Shown here: piece after piece, positions 48,841 through 58,013 of the stretch
How the letters are laid out: each line of letters begins with the position of its first letter
Position numbering within the stretch: position 1 is the stretch's first letter
Assembly: GCF_018140925.1 (NCBI RefSeq)
Contig: NZ_CP073315.1
Coordinates: 186,001 to 250,000 of the forward strand
Length of the DNA stretch: 64,000 nt
From: Psychrobacillus sp. INOP01
GTDB lineage: Bacteria > Bacillota > Bacilli > Bacillales_A > Planococcaceae
Reading direction: 5' to 3'
Position numbers and translations under genes: made by a program
Notes under the pieces: generated by a model
Seen by the model: the letters and a program-made list of their open reading frames with translations, nothing else
Databases searched by the model: none
What the model was told of the DNA's origin: nothing

Positions 48841-50520
48841 TTACATTTTCTCGGGAGCTGGTACACCTAAAAGACGTAAGGATTCCTTCAATACAACAGA
48901 TACCGAAAATGCTAATGTTAACTTAGAAGAAGTCTTTCCATCATCGGCTAAAATTTTTGTATTAGCATAATATTTATTGAACTGGCGCGCAAGCAGTAAA
49001 CTAAACTTCGCAATTTGAGATGGGTCCGCATGATTAAATGCTTTTTCTACAATACGCGGGAAATCCTCGAGTAGCTGGATAATAGGCCACGCTTCAACTC
49101 CATTAGAAGAAAAAGTGAATGCTTCAGCATCGAAGTTACCTTTTTGGAGTAACGAACAAATTCTAGCGATCGTATATTGTACGTAAGGTCCTGTTTCTCC
49201 TTCAAAATTAAGCATTTGTTCCAACGAAAACTCAATATCATTCATTCGATCGTTTTTTAAATCATTGAAAATAACTGCTCCTACTCCAACTTGCTTTGCG
49301 ATTTCCTCTTTATGTTCTAATGTTGGATTTTTCTCAATTATATTATGCTTTGCGGTTTTAATAGCATCAGCTATCACGTCCGCAAGCAATATGACTTTAC
49401 CTTTGCGCGTAGACATTTTTTTACCGTCTTTGAGCATCATCCCAAACGGTACATGTTCTAGCTGTTTAGACCATTCATACCCCATTTTTTGAAGAACCGA
49501 AAATAGTTGCTTAAAATGTAGTGTTTGTTCATTTCCCACAACATAAAAGGTTTTACTCGCATTATATGTTTGATGACGATACATTGCTGCTGCTAGATCG
49601 CGTGTAGCATAAAGGGTAGCCCCATCTTTTTTAGTAATAAGACTTGGCGGCATATCTTCGAGTTCTACTACAAAAGCACCGTCAGACTCAATTAACAATC
49701 CCTTCTCTTTTAAATCGTCGACCACTTTAGTCATTTTATCGTTATAAAAAGCCTCCCCAGCATACGAATCAAAGTTAACACCCAAAAGTTCATAGATTAA
49801 TTGGAATTCCTTTAAAGATGCCTCTTTGAACCAATTCCATAAGGATAGTGCCTCCTCATCGCCTTCTTCGAGCGATTTAAAAGCTGCACGAGCTTGTTCA
49901 TTTAAAGAGTTATCTTTTTCTGCAATGTCATGAAAATGCACGTAAATCTTTAATAACTCTTCAATTGGCGCTGCAAGGATTTTCTCCTTGTTTCCCCATA
50001 ATTTATAAGCAACTATAAGCTTGCCAAATTGTGTACCCCAATCCCCTAGATGATTAATGCGTATAGCTTCATACCCATTCTTCTCCGAAATATTAGCTAG
50101 CGCATTTCCAATTACTGTTGAACGTAAATGTCCCATTGAAAAAGGCTTTGCAATATTCGGTGAGGAAAAATCAATCACAATTTTTTTATGCGTAATACTT
50201 TTACTTCCATACTGCTGTTGATCCGACGTTATAGATTGTAAAACTTGGTTTGTAACTAACGTCCGATTGAAGAAAATATTCACATACCCACCAATGACTT
50301 GAACATTTGCTATTAAATTATCCAGTAGCTTCGTACTCAACTCTAACGCTATTTGTTGCGGTGCTTTACGTAATTTCTTGGCTAACGTAAAACATGGAAA
50401 TGCAATATCTCCTAATTCCATCTGCTTAGGCTTTTCTAGTAACTGCTCTACTTGATCAACAGTCCATTCATTTTCTAAAGCATTTGAAATGACATATGCG
50501 ATTTGATTTGTCAGGTTCAT
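48841..50520 (-). CDS. argS: Arginyl-tRNA synthetase
   Basis: 559 residues, class I synthetase: charges tRNA-Arg with arginine. HIGH-type motif in FSSPNIAKPFSMGHLRS, KMSKS-type in GKKMSTRKG, and the DALR anticodon-binding domain at the C-terminus (ARQFNKYYANTKIL). ATG 50520 follows GGAGGAGAAATC. A T-box leader upstream couples it to arginine shortage. The gene marks the right border of the cassette array. A second argS elsewhere in the genome is possible, because T-box-controlled paralogues are common. Confidence 0.95.
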   Translation of the reverse strand: MNLTNQIAYVISNALENEWTVDQVEQLLEKPKQMELGDIAFPCFTLAKKLRKAPQQIALELSTKLLDNLIANVQVIGGYVNIFFNRTLVTNQVLQSITSDQQQYGSKSITHKKIVIDFSSPNIAKPFSMGHLRSTVIGNALANISEKNGYEAIRINHLGDWGTQFGKLIVAYKLWGNKEKILAAPIEELLKIYVHFHDIAEKDNSLNEQARAAFKSLEEGDEEALSLWNWFKEASLKEFQLIYELLGVNFDSYAGEAFYNDKMTKVVDDLKEKGLLIESDGAFVVELEDMPPSLITKKDGATLYATRDLAAAMYRHQTYNASKTFYVVGNEQTLHFKQLFSVLQKMGYEWSKQLEHVPFGMMLKDGKKMSTRKGKVILLADVIADAIKTAKHNIIEKNPTLEHKEEIAKQVGVGAVIFNDLKNDRMNDIEFSLEQMLNFEGETGPYVQYTIARICSLLQKGNFDAEAFTFSSNGVEAWPIIQLLEDFPRIVEKAFNHADPSQIAKFSLLLARQFNKYYANTKILADDGKTSSKLTLAFSVSVVLKESLRLLGVPAPEKM

Positions 50521-50537
50521 GATTTCTCCTCCAATAT

Positions 50538-50770
50538 AAAAAGCCCTCGTCTCTTATAAGAGACGAGAGCTAAAATTCCCGTGGTACCACTCTAGTTGCC
50601 ACAATTGTGACCGCTTTTACGTTCGTAACGAGGTGTCTTCCCCGATTTTCCCTACTAGACGTTCAGGATATTTCTCCAAAGTGCGCTTCATCGACCCTTC
50701 GTGTATTAGGCTCCCACCACCCCTAACTCGCTTTCCAGCCTCGTATCGATTACTCTCTTCTTCAACGAAT
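50538..50770 (-). promoter_or_regulatory. T-box riboswitch of argS
   Basis: Minus strand: T-box core AGAGTGGTACCACGGG at about 50575-50590, followed by a terminator GCTCTCGTCTCTTA/TAAGAGACGAGGGC and T5. Stem I lies near 50660-50760 (GGGGTGGTGGGAGCC segment). The sequence AGCGCACTTTGGAG may contain a CGC arginine specifier codon; this reading is tentative. Confidence 0.9.
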
Positions 50771-50772
50771 TT

Positions 50773-50801
50773 ATCATATAACGATTTTACATATCGTACA
50801 A
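50773..50801 (-). promoter_or_regulatory. Promoter of argS
   Basis: Minus strand TTGTAC-N17-TATGAT just before the T-box leader. Confidence 0.65.
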
Positions 50802-50823
50802 AAAATTCAGGGTGGTGTCAATA

Positions 50824-51360
50824 TCAAATATCCCCTTTTAAAATGGAATACATATACAAATCATCAAATTTCCCGCAAGTATATTCATAGTGTCTTAGTA
50901 GTCCCTCTCTTTTAAACCCTTGCTTCTCCACTAACTTTTGTGAAGGGATATTAGCAGGTTCTATTAAAGCTTCGATTCGTTCCAAAGAATAATTATCAAA
51001 CCCAAACTTAATAACTGCTTCCAAGGCTTCACCTGCAATTCCTTTTCCCCAATATTCTTTGCTTAATTCGAAACCAACCTCAGTGCGGAAATTCTTTGTA
51101 CTCCTATTAAGAAATCCACAGCTTCCAATAACCTTTCCAGAATCTTTTAGTGTAATTCCCCATCTAATTCCTGAGCCATCTTCTTGAATAGACTGATACC
51201 AACCGATTTCATCCAATGCGTCTTCTACAGATTGAAAAGGTTCTAGTCCCATATGTTTTACGACATCCTTGTCTGACAAATAGCGTAACATGTCAGATGC
51301 ATCTTCGTTTGTAACTTCTCTTAATAATAATCTTGATGTTTCAATAATTGGCATAGTCAT
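50824..51360 (-). CDS. GNAT acetyltransferase, RimJ/RimL type
   Basis: 178 residues. IIETSRLLLREVTNEDASDM, acetyl-CoA loop KEYWGKGIAGEALEAVI and NIPSQKLVEKQGFKREGLLR are characteristic. GAGG lies 8 bases before ATG 51360. It resembles the cassette GNAT at 4111 but has no element on either side; ordinary chromosomal gene. Confidence 0.9.
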   Translation of the reverse strand: MTMPIIETSRLLLREVTNEDASDMLRYLSDKDVVKHMGLEPFQSVEDALDEIGWYQSIQEDGSGIRWGITLKDSGKVIGSCGFLNRSTKNFRTEVGFELSKEYWGKGIAGEALEAVIKFGFDNYSLERIEALIEPANIPSQKLVEKQGFKREGLLRHYEYTCGKFDDLYMYSILKGDI

Positions 51361-51473
51361 TGTTAAAACCTCGATTCATCTGTTAAATAAATTTACATAG
51401 CAAAATTGAAAAACCCAAACCTCGAATAGAACAACCTCTCCTTTGTCATATTAACTACAAAGGAGATGATATA

Positions 51474-51704
51474 ATGCCACGAAGAAGTGACAATCAAAAT
51501 GTGAATTCGACTCCGCATTTTGATGGTGATAAAGAAAATATTATAAATAACCCTACCTCAACTGCTGGGGCAAAGATCGGTATTCAGTTTGAAACAAAAG
51601 AGGAGTTTGGACAGGAAGGAAATCCATATAATTATCTCCCAAACCCTGATAAAGAAATGAAAGCATTCACGAAACTAACAAAAGGAAAAAAAGTAGATAA
51701 ATAA
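51474..51704 (+). CDS. 76-residue hydrophilic protein
   Basis: MPRRSDNQNVNSTPHFDGDK, then IGIQFETKEEFGQEGNPYNY and a lysine-rich tail. No membrane or signal segment. AAAGGAGATGATATA precedes ATG 51474. Small hydrophilic proteins of this kind are frequent among sporulation genes, but I recognise no family. Confidence 0.7.
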   Translation: MPRRSDNQNVNSTPHFDGDKENIINNPTSTAGAKIGIQFETKEEFGQEGNPYNYLPNPDKEMKAFTKLTKGKKVDK

Positions 51705-51710
51705 TTAGTA

Positions 51711-51749
51711 AACAAAAACTACAGAGTCCTCTCTATAGTTTTTGTTTTT
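51711..51749. terminator. Bidirectional terminator
   Basis: CAAAAACTA-N-AGAG / CTCT-N-TAGTTTTTG with A and T runs outside; serves both converging genes. Confidence 0.85.
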
Positions 51750-52761
51750 CTTTATACAGTAACTGCATTTTTTCTTTTAATTGTTGTTGGTTCCATTCAA
51801 CTGTTCTATCAGAGACAAATGAAACTTTCCTGCGCTTTGGTATTTTCACCTGACCGCTTACTGCTCTTGTATAACCTTCTATCATCGCAGCAATTGCTAA
51901 AATGACCAAGGCAAAGCAAATAGCTGGACCAAGTGGTAGCCATGGAACTCCCTGCAAATATCGGAAGGATGACCCAAATAGACCTGCCCATTCATACGCA
52001 ATCGATTTTGGGGGATCACCCATCATTGGATCATAACTGACATCTGTCCCTCCGATATACAGTTGTAAAAGCCCTAAATGAGTGAAGACAACTAATGTTT
52101 CCACGACTTGTTGACCGTATAGGACGAATAGTTTTTCTCGCATCATTGGGAATAGATGTCTTGTAATAATTCGAAACTTTGTTGCACCAAGAGTTCTCGA
52201 GGCAAGGATATATTCTTGCTGATATAATAAGTTAGCTTCATTTCCAATAAGAGAAGCAACAATCGGAACCGTAATAATGGCCATTAATACAACTTGGATA
52301 ACAATACGCTCCCAGACAGTTGTGGAGAATCCTTCCATCGGCTCCCATAACACAGGATAGAGCATTAAAAAGGAAAAAATAGACATCGGTACATAATGAA
52401 GAGGATCAATGAAACTATTAATCATGCTACGACGTTTTTGCCAATATGTCCCGATTGCAAATCCCAAGGGCACGGCTATTAGCATACGTACTGCAGCGAC
52501 CCCCATAGCTGAAATAATCGTATATTTTGCACCGAGCATAATTTTAGCGAACATATCATAGCCATATTGATCGGTACCTAGCGGATGCATCCAGCTTGGC
52601 GAAAGCGGTGCTGCCTCGATAACTCGCCCTTTTTCCATTATAAAATAGGTTTGCTTAGGATCTGGACCATTTATCCATTCAAATACAAAGCTTCCGATAA
52701 GAAAGAAAGCTATTATGAGAAAACCAAATACAAAATAGGGTTGCTTCCATAGTAATTTCAT
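51733..52761 (-). CDS. Peptide/nickel-type ABC transporter permease (DppC-like)
   Basis: About 342 residues, six helices. HPLGTDQYGYDMFAKIMLGA and the EAA-loop ASRTLGATKFRIITRHLFPM are typical of the inner DppC/OppC subunit. ATG 52761 follows GGAGGTGCTGCTTT and overlaps the stop of the partner permease by 4 bases. No ATPase or binding protein is adjacent, so the pair must borrow or lies in a split locus. Confidence 0.88.
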   Translation of the reverse strand: MKLLWKQPYFVFGFLIIAFFLIGSFVFEWINGPDPKQTYFIMEKGRVIEAAPLSPSWMHPLGTDQYGYDMFAKIMLGAKYTIISAMGVAAVRMLIAVPLGFAIGTYWQKRRSMINSFIDPLHYVPMSIFSFLMLYPVLWEPMEGFSTTVWERIVIQVVLMAIITVPIVASLIGNEANLLYQQEYILASRTLGATKFRIITRHLFPMMREKLFVLYGQQVVETLVVFTHLGLLQLYIGGTDVSYDPMMGDPPKSIAYEWAGLFGSSFRYLQGVPWLPLGPAICFALVILAIAAMIEGYTRAVSGQVKIPKRRKVSFVSDRTVEWNQQQLKEKMQLLYKEKQKL

Positions 52762-53597
52762 AAAGCAGCACCTCCACGGCTTGTCCGACGTAAAAAGTAC
52801 CACTCAAAAAAGCTATATATTATGAACACTGGTATGAAAAAGCTACAAACAGTTATTAAAAATAACTCTCCAGACATATGCTCGCTTAAGTGGAACATAA
52901 TCCCTGGCATATTGAACATTCGCTCTAGGATGAATAAATTTGACAGCATAAACCACATCGTTTTTTTAGATTGAAAGAAAATACTAATGATAGCATTACG
53001 AAAAATATGTATAAGTAAAATGATTACTTTATTAAATCCAAGAGATCTAGCGAGCTCCACATACAATTTTCTTTCTTCCGCTTCAAACGTCAGCATACTT
53101 AAGCGGTAAAGCTGAACCATTGGCAATATCATTAGACAAAAAACTGGAAGGAGGTAGATTTTTTCTCCACCAGTAGATGCGATTCGCATAAAAACGCCCG
53201 TATGTCTATGGATAATGATAACTAATAATTGGATAAGTAAAATAACAAGAATATCAGGTACCGATTCCAAAAAGAAAAACAATGTTTTGATGCGTTGTCG
53301 TGCACGTTCTTTAAATAACATCGTTATTACTGTGAATGATAGAGCGAAAACAACTGCAACAAGAAGTGCTAGAAATAATATTTCTAGAGAATAAAATATA
53401 TACTCTCCGATATTACTACTATAATATGTATCTAGGAAATGATTCAAAGGAAAAATTATGAGTAAATGTTCCCCATATTCTCTCCACCAAAACTCTCCTT
53501 TTTGAAAACCATTAATAAGAATTGGCAATCCACTAATTAGCAGAATACCGATGAATGCAACAACTAACTGTAGCACCCACTGCATAAAACGTTTCAC
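52758..53597 (-). CDS. Peptide/nickel-type ABC transporter permease (DppB-like)
   Basis: 279 residues with six predicted helices and an EAA-like loop YVELARSLGFNKVIILLIHI. Shorter and more divergent than usual DppB. GTG start 53597 with GGGGGATTTTTT upstream. First gene of the two-permease operon; substrate unknown. Confidence 0.8.
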   Translation of the reverse strand: MKRFMQWVLQLVVAFIGILLISGLPILINGFQKGEFWWREYGEHLLIIFPLNHFLDTYYSSNIGEYIFYSLEILFLALLVAVVFALSFTVITMLFKERARQRIKTLFFFLESVPDILVILLIQLLVIIIHRHTGVFMRIASTGGEKIYLLPVFCLMILPMVQLYRLSMLTFEAEERKLYVELARSLGFNKVIILLIHIFRNAIISIFFQSKKTMWFMLSNLFILERMFNMPGIMFHLSEHMSGELFLITVCSFFIPVFIIYSFFEWYFLRRTSRGGAAL

Positions 53598-53713
53598 AAA
53601 AAATCCCCCTGCTGACTGAAAGTTATGATGAAATTATCATAACATAATGAAAATAAAAAACAGAGAATTTTTTGTAAATTCAAATAGAAATTGGAAAAAG
53701 GGTAGGGAAAACT

Positions 53714-53818
53714 TGAATATAAAATCGTTCGATACTTTTCTTTTTGACCAAATTAATGTTATTGATCGATTGGGAGTAGATAAGTTAAGATTGAGAACTG
53801 CGCATGCTAAGCGATAAA
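53714..53818 (+). CDS. Possible 34-residue peptide
   Basis: TTG 53714 opens a short frame NIKSFDTFLFDQINVIDRLG, VDKLRLRTAHAKR, stop 53816. GGTAGGG upstream is a weak site. Composition is protein-like, but it may be a remnant or chance. Confidence 0.25.
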
Positions 53819-53861
53819 ATTATATTTCTATGAGTCTTTATTGTTGTGCAAATTTATAGAT

Positions 53862-53966
53862 TTTAAGTGTTTTTTAAATTTCATAGAAATCGATTTTATA
53901 TATTGGACATAATAATAGACCATCGAAATGACTGTTGTGTTTAACTAAAACACGAGATTAGTTAAA
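53862..53966 (-). repeat. attC-like element outside the main array (worn type B)
   Basis: AAGTGTTTTTTAAATTTCAT, body with TTGGACATAATAATAGACCA, then TTAACTAAAACACGAGATTAG and TTAAAC. Lies just downstream of the methyltransferase gene, where a cassette's own element should be. Confidence 0.7.
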
Positions 53967-53977
53967 CAAGATACTCT

Positions 53978-54775
53978 TTATATGTTTTTTAGAGCAAGTT
54001 TAACCGATGTTTTTATTTGCTCTTTGAACACACCATTTTTATCAATAGCTAATAATTCCTCTTTTAAATGTTTTTCAAATAAATCGACATTTTCTCCTAG
54101 AAACTGTTTAGCACCAAAAGAAGTCGAATAGTGATTTCCGATTATAGCATCCAGTGTCCATTTGTGCTCATACGAAGGTATTTGATAAACCTCTAGGTCA
54201 AACTTTGAACTTGATATAATTTCCTGATGGCTGACTGTTGGATGACAGTAAGTAGTATTCCCTGCTCTCCTTTCATCCCCATACCAATGTTTTACAACTT
54301 CTTGAACTGTCTGTTGCCATGGCAGAAGTGCTTCATTAGGAGAGTAATTATCTATAATAGCTATTCCTCCACCAACAGCAACCATTTCATATAAACTTTC
54401 AAGAACCCGTGGTCTATCCATCCAGTGAAATGCCTTTGCAATAGTCACCAATCTAAAAGTTGTTTTGGTATTTCGTTTATATTCTTCAATATCACCAATA
54501 AACCACTCTGTATTTTCAACTCTAATTTCTTTACTAATTCTTTCAGCCTCCTGAATCATCTCTGGCTCTGTATCCAACCCTACTATTTTTTCAAACCAAT
54601 CAGAGAACCTTAATGACAAACGCCCATCACCGCAGCCCAAATCCAGCATGTTATCGTTCCCATCTAAAGAAAACTTATTTCTTAAATATCTGATTAAAGT
54701 AGCAGAATATAATGGTCTATATCGTGAATAATACCAAGCTGTGCCTTTAAATAAATCGTCACCATAATCTTTCAT
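53978..54775 (-). CDS. SAM-dependent class I methyltransferase
   Basis: 265 residues. Motif I MLDLGCGDGRLSLRF, acidic LDTEPEM and FIGDIEEY; family of Methyltransf_11/25 acting on small molecules. Starts at ATG 54775 (GAGGGGGATTATTCA upstream). A worn element lies on each side (53862, 55073), so it can be read as a stray cassette of the same system 5 kb beyond argS. Confidence 0.85.
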   Translation of the reverse strand: MKDYGDDLFKGTAWYYSRYRPLYSATLIRYLRNKFSLDGNDNMLDLGCGDGRLSLRFSDWFEKIVGLDTEPEMIQEAERISKEIRVENTEWFIGDIEEYKRNTKTTFRLVTIAKAFHWMDRPRVLESLYEMVAVGGGIAIIDNYSPNEALLPWQQTVQEVVKHWYGDERRAGNTTYCHPTVSHQEIISSSKFDLEVYQIPSYEHKWTLDAIIGNHYSTSFGAKQFLGENVDLFEKHLKEELLAIDKNGVFKEQIKTSVKLALKNI

Positions 54776-55072
54776 TGAATAATCCCCCTCATTTTAACCT
54801 TCGAATCTTCTTAAGCAACCATTTAAATGTTACATTTCAAATTATATCGTTATTACGGATTGGCTAATTAAAAAAAAATAAATCTGAACTAGGCTTTTAT
54901 GAAAGTATTGGTGGAAAAGAATACATTCATAGGACTAGTATGTTTAGGGAATCGGAGTAGAAGATGTTGACTATGGCTTAGCTTTATATTCGCTTTACTT
55001 GCTTTAGTAACCCCAAGTAAAAGCTCCAGTGTAAAAATAGTAAAACAATTAATTTATTTTAAAATCCTTTAT
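54776..55072. other. Gap with decayed element and gene debris
   Basis: GTTACATTTCAAATTATATC at 54829 matches the type-B body. A GNAT fragment follows. No intact gene. Confidence 0.5.
54880..54960 (+). pseudogene. GNAT C-terminal remnant
   Basis: ELGFYESIGGKEYIHRTSMF followed by RESE and a stop. The FYESIGGKE motif is the typical end of a GNAT fold. No start. Confidence 0.45.
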
Positions 55073-55096
55073 TTGAACTAACCTATAGCGTTAGGT
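55073..55096 (-). repeat. attC-like element, worn left half outside the main array
   Basis: TTTGAACTAACCTATAGCGT-TAGG. Confidence 0.55.
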
Positions 55097-55217
55097 AGGG
55101 ATATAACTACGTTTTACAATAATTCAACTTTTTCCTTTAACATGGCATTATTTTTTTACATTTTCACTTCCTTTTTTTCATAGTCTATTAACATGGATGT
55201 CCTTGGGAGTTGAAAAG

Positions 55218-55799
55218 ATGTATTGGATGAAAAAAGGCTTGGTTATACTAGTTGGTAGTATTTTTATAGCATTAGGTATTAATCTTTTTTTGATACCTTA
55301 TAAGGTATTAGACGGTGGGATTATCGGCATAGCACTAATATTAAATTATCTTTGGGCTTTAAAGCCTGGGTTAATGATTATTCTTTTTAGTATCCCAATC
55401 TTTATCGTCGCATGGTTCAATTATCGGGAATATTTTTATAATAGTTTACATGGGATGATCATCTCCTCCTTTCTAATTGATTTATTTCAGCCATTGGTAA
55501 GATTCATACATATTGGTTCGATTTACAGCTCTATTTCAGGCGGAATTTTTGTTGGTGTTGGTATTGGTTTGATGCTGAGGTTTAAGACAAGTACTGGAGG
55601 AACAGATTTAGTCGCTCAATTACTTAGTGATAAAACGGGTATTAATGTAGGTATACTTATCTTTATTATTGACTCTATAGTTGTGTTATGTGGAGGGTTA
55701 TTATTGTCTGCTGATACGCTACTCCTATCGATTATTACTATCTTTTTTGTGGGAGTCACAACAAGCTTGATCACGAGAAATGTTCCCCAGGTTGAATGA
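55218..55799 (+). CDS. YitT-family membrane protein
   Basis: About 193 residues, five to six helices, N-terminal domain of the YitT/YczE-like family (YVLDGGIIGIALILNY-type motif LDGGIIGIALILNY, then FKTSTGGTDLVAQLLS). It lacks the C-terminal DUF2179 domain of full-length YitT. ATG 55218 has GGGAG 8 bases upstream; an earlier in-frame ATG at 55197 has none. Role unknown. Confidence 0.85.
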   Translation: MYWMKKGLVILVGSIFIALGINLFLIPYKVLDGGIIGIALILNYLWALKPGLMIILFSIPIFIVAWFNYREYFYNSLHGMIISSFLIDLFQPLVRFIHIGSIYSSISGGIFVGVGIGLMLRFKTSTGGTDLVAQLLSDKTGINVGILIFIIDSIVVLCGGLLLSADTLLLSIITIFFVGVTTSLITRNVPQVE

Positions 55800-55801
55800 T
55801 A

Positions 55802-55837
55802 AAAACCGCTAAGGAATTTAATCCCTTTAGCGGCTTG
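55802..55837. terminator. Bidirectional terminator
   Basis: CCGCTAAGG / CCTTTAGCGG hairpin between converging yitT-like and ugpC-like genes. Confidence 0.8.
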
Positions 55838-55840
55838 TTT

Positions 55841-56938
55841 CTATTTAATGCGTTGTTCCGTTTCCTTATCAAAGAAATGTGCTTTACTAAGATCAAATGC
55901 TAAGTCAATTGTATCCCCTGCTGAAATATTGAAACGCGAGTCAACTCGAGCAACGAAGTTTTGATTGTTCACTTGCGAATAAAGAATAATTTCTGCACCC
56001 ATTAACTCAGCAACTTCTACAGATGCACTCACTTTCGTTTCAGGAGAGAAGTCTAGGAAAACTTGCTCGTCATTAATATCCTCTGGACGAATACCAAGAA
56101 TGACATCTTTTCCGTCATACCCACGTTCTTTAAGAATTTTAAGTCTGCCATCAGGAACAAGTAACTTTACATCATCCATCACAAAATAATTGCCAACCAA
56201 TTTACCATTTAAGAAATTCATCGCTGGAGATCCAATAAATCCACCAACAAATACATTATCTGGCTCGTCATATACCTCTTTTGGCGCACCAACCTGTTGA
56301 ATGACCCCGTCTTTCATAACTACTAATCTCGTAGCCATTGTCATTGCCTCTGTTTGGTCATGCGTTACATAGATAGTTGTAGTTTGCAGACGGCTATGTA
56401 GCTTTTGAATTTCTGCGCGCATTTGCACACGAAGCTTTGCATCTAAGTTAGATAGTGGTTCATCCATTAAGAAAACCTCAGCATCACGTACGATTGCTCT
56501 ACCAAGTGCTACACGCTGACGTTGACCACCAGAAAGAGCTTTTGGCTTACGATTCAATAGGCTCTCCAGCCCTAAAATTTTTGCAGCATTATCTACACGT
56601 TTTTTAATCTCATCTTTTTTAAATTTACGAAGCTTCAGTCCAAAAGCCATATTATTATAAACGTCCATATGTGGATATAGCGCGTAGTTTTGGAAAACCA
56701 TTGCAATATTACGATCTTTTGGAGGAACATCGTTTACTCGCTTATCACCGATAAACAAATCCCCTGAAGAAATCTCCTCTAATCCAGCAATCATACGTAA
56801 TGTCGTCGATTTACCACAACCAGATGGACCAACCAATACTAAAAATTCTTTATCTCTTATTTCTAAATTAAAGTCTTCTACAGAAACTACGTTATTGTCA
56901 TATACCTTTTTAATATTTACTAATTTAAGTTCAGCCAT
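55841..56938 (-). CDS. ugpC: Sugar ABC transporter ATP-binding protein, UgpC/MsmX type
   Basis: 365 residues. Walker A GPSGCGKST, signature ALSGGQRQRVALGRA, Walker B VFLMDEPLSNLD and a C-terminal TOBE regulatory domain. MsmX-type ATPases energise several carbohydrate importers at once, and no permease is adjacent, so it probably serves remote sugar transporters, including one for this operon. ATG 56938 follows GGGGG; a cre-like site overlaps the promoter region. Confidence 0.92.
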   Translation of the reverse strand: MAELKLVNIKKVYDNNVVSVEDFNLEIRDKEFLVLVGPSGCGKSTTLRMIAGLEEISSGDLFIGDKRVNDVPPKDRNIAMVFQNYALYPHMDVYNNMAFGLKLRKFKKDEIKKRVDNAAKILGLESLLNRKPKALSGGQRQRVALGRAIVRDAEVFLMDEPLSNLDAKLRVQMRAEIQKLHSRLQTTTIYVTHDQTEAMTMATRLVVMKDGVIQQVGAPKEVYDEPDNVFVGGFIGSPAMNFLNGKLVGNYFVMDDVKLLVPDGRLKILKERGYDGKDVILGIRPEDINDEQVFLDFSPETKVSASVEVAELMGAEIILYSQVNNQNFVARVDSRFNISAGDTIDLAFDLSKAHFFDKETEQRIK

Positions 56939-56956
56939 CCTATTTCCCCCTTGAAT

Positions 56957-56970
56957 TGAAAGTGCTTTCA
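56957..56970 (-). promoter_or_regulatory. cre-like site (CcpA catabolite control)
   Basis: TGAAAGTGCTTTCA, one base from the symmetrical cre TGAAAGCGCTTTCA, 19 bases upstream of the start codon. Confidence 0.6.
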
Positions 56971-57058
56971 TTACTAATAGAATACTATATTTTAAATTTT
57001 CAAGAAATGGGAATAGTGCACAAAGATGAAGAAAAATTTAGTGTATGTTTACCAAAAA

Positions 57059-57949
57059 TCATTTTCTAGCTATTAATGCCAAGGATACCGTCATTGCATC
57101 ATGGAATTGGCGAATATCTATCCCGGTCTTATCAAAAAAACGCTCCAATCGATATTGTAGACTGTTGCGGTGCAGATGGAGTACTTTAGCTGTCTCTGAA
57201 AGATTTAAGTTACACTTGAAAAAAGTCTCAAACATTTTAATCGTCTCTTCGTCGTGTATGTACTCTTGCAATATAGTTTTAGAAATATCCAATCGTAATT
57301 CAGCCTCGGTCTGCTTTGTTAGTATAAATGGTATAGCTTCCACATACGTCACTACTGATTTGTTCGTATAAAGGAAAACGCGTTTGGCCACATTGGTCAA
57401 TGAATTATAGTGAAGTGTAATATCCGCTATATCCTTTTTGTATGGTCCTACAAAAAAGTTAATTTTCACATATAAATCACTCATTAAAATATCGATTATC
57501 TGCTCAAATGAAATACTTTCCTCTTCCAGCATTTGTTGCTCTATGATAAACCCTTCGTGCTCGCTCTCCCATAAAATAGGTACTTGCTTATCAAAAAGTG
57601 CCTCTATGGCATCCTTAAACAAAACGGGTTCTATTTGATTTTTATTGAACGAAAAATAAACGAACCGAAAAGGATTACTTGGTTTCCAATCCTTCTCTTC
57701 GATTAACTCAGCAGAAAAAATAATCTTCCTCCAGTTTTTTTCTGCTTCTGTTGGTGTCGGGAACTGCACATTATATGGAGATAGAAAAGTAGTTAATAAC
57801 GAGATATCCTTTGAAGTTAATTCGTCATTACGAATACCAATAATCTCATCTTTGCCAGTTGCAAACCATTTATAATCTATGCTTAAATCATCGGAACCGT
57901 CTTTATATACTATTAGTGTAGAGAATATTTCTTTTAATTGGTCAATCAT
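57059..57949 (-). CDS. PucR/CdaR-family transcriptional regulator
   Basis: About 296 residues. The C-terminal HTH (NLSETAKVLHLHRNSLQYRL followed by FFDKTGID) is the PucR type. The N-terminal part has no named sensor domain that I recognise. ATG 57949 follows AGAGGTG. Lies between nagA and the ATPase gene, so it may regulate the sugar operon or ugpC. Confidence 0.87.
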   Translation of the reverse strand: MIDQLKEIFSTLIVYKDGSDDLSIDYKWFATGKDEIIGIRNDELTSKDISLLTTFLSPYNVQFPTPTEAEKNWRKIIFSAELIEEKDWKPSNPFRFVYFSFNKNQIEPVLFKDAIEALFDKQVPILWESEHEGFIIEQQMLEEESISFEQIIDILMSDLYVKINFFVGPYKKDIADITLHYNSLTNVAKRVFLYTNKSVVTYVEAIPFILTKQTEAELRLDISKTILQEYIHDEETIKMFETFFKCNLNLSETAKVLHLHRNSLQYRLERFFDKTGIDIRQFHDAMTVSLALIARK

Positions 57950-58013
57950 TGACACACCTCTTTTATTCTAGCTAATGCTTGAATTTACTAGCTAGAAGAC
58001 TTCTTAAACTATA

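Noticed and set aside
48841..50520. argS as a cassette gene
   Set aside because: It has its own promoter, T-box and terminator and no element on its upstream side.
50633..50890. 85-codon plus ORF
   Set aside because: Lies across the T-box leader and the end of a GNAT gene.
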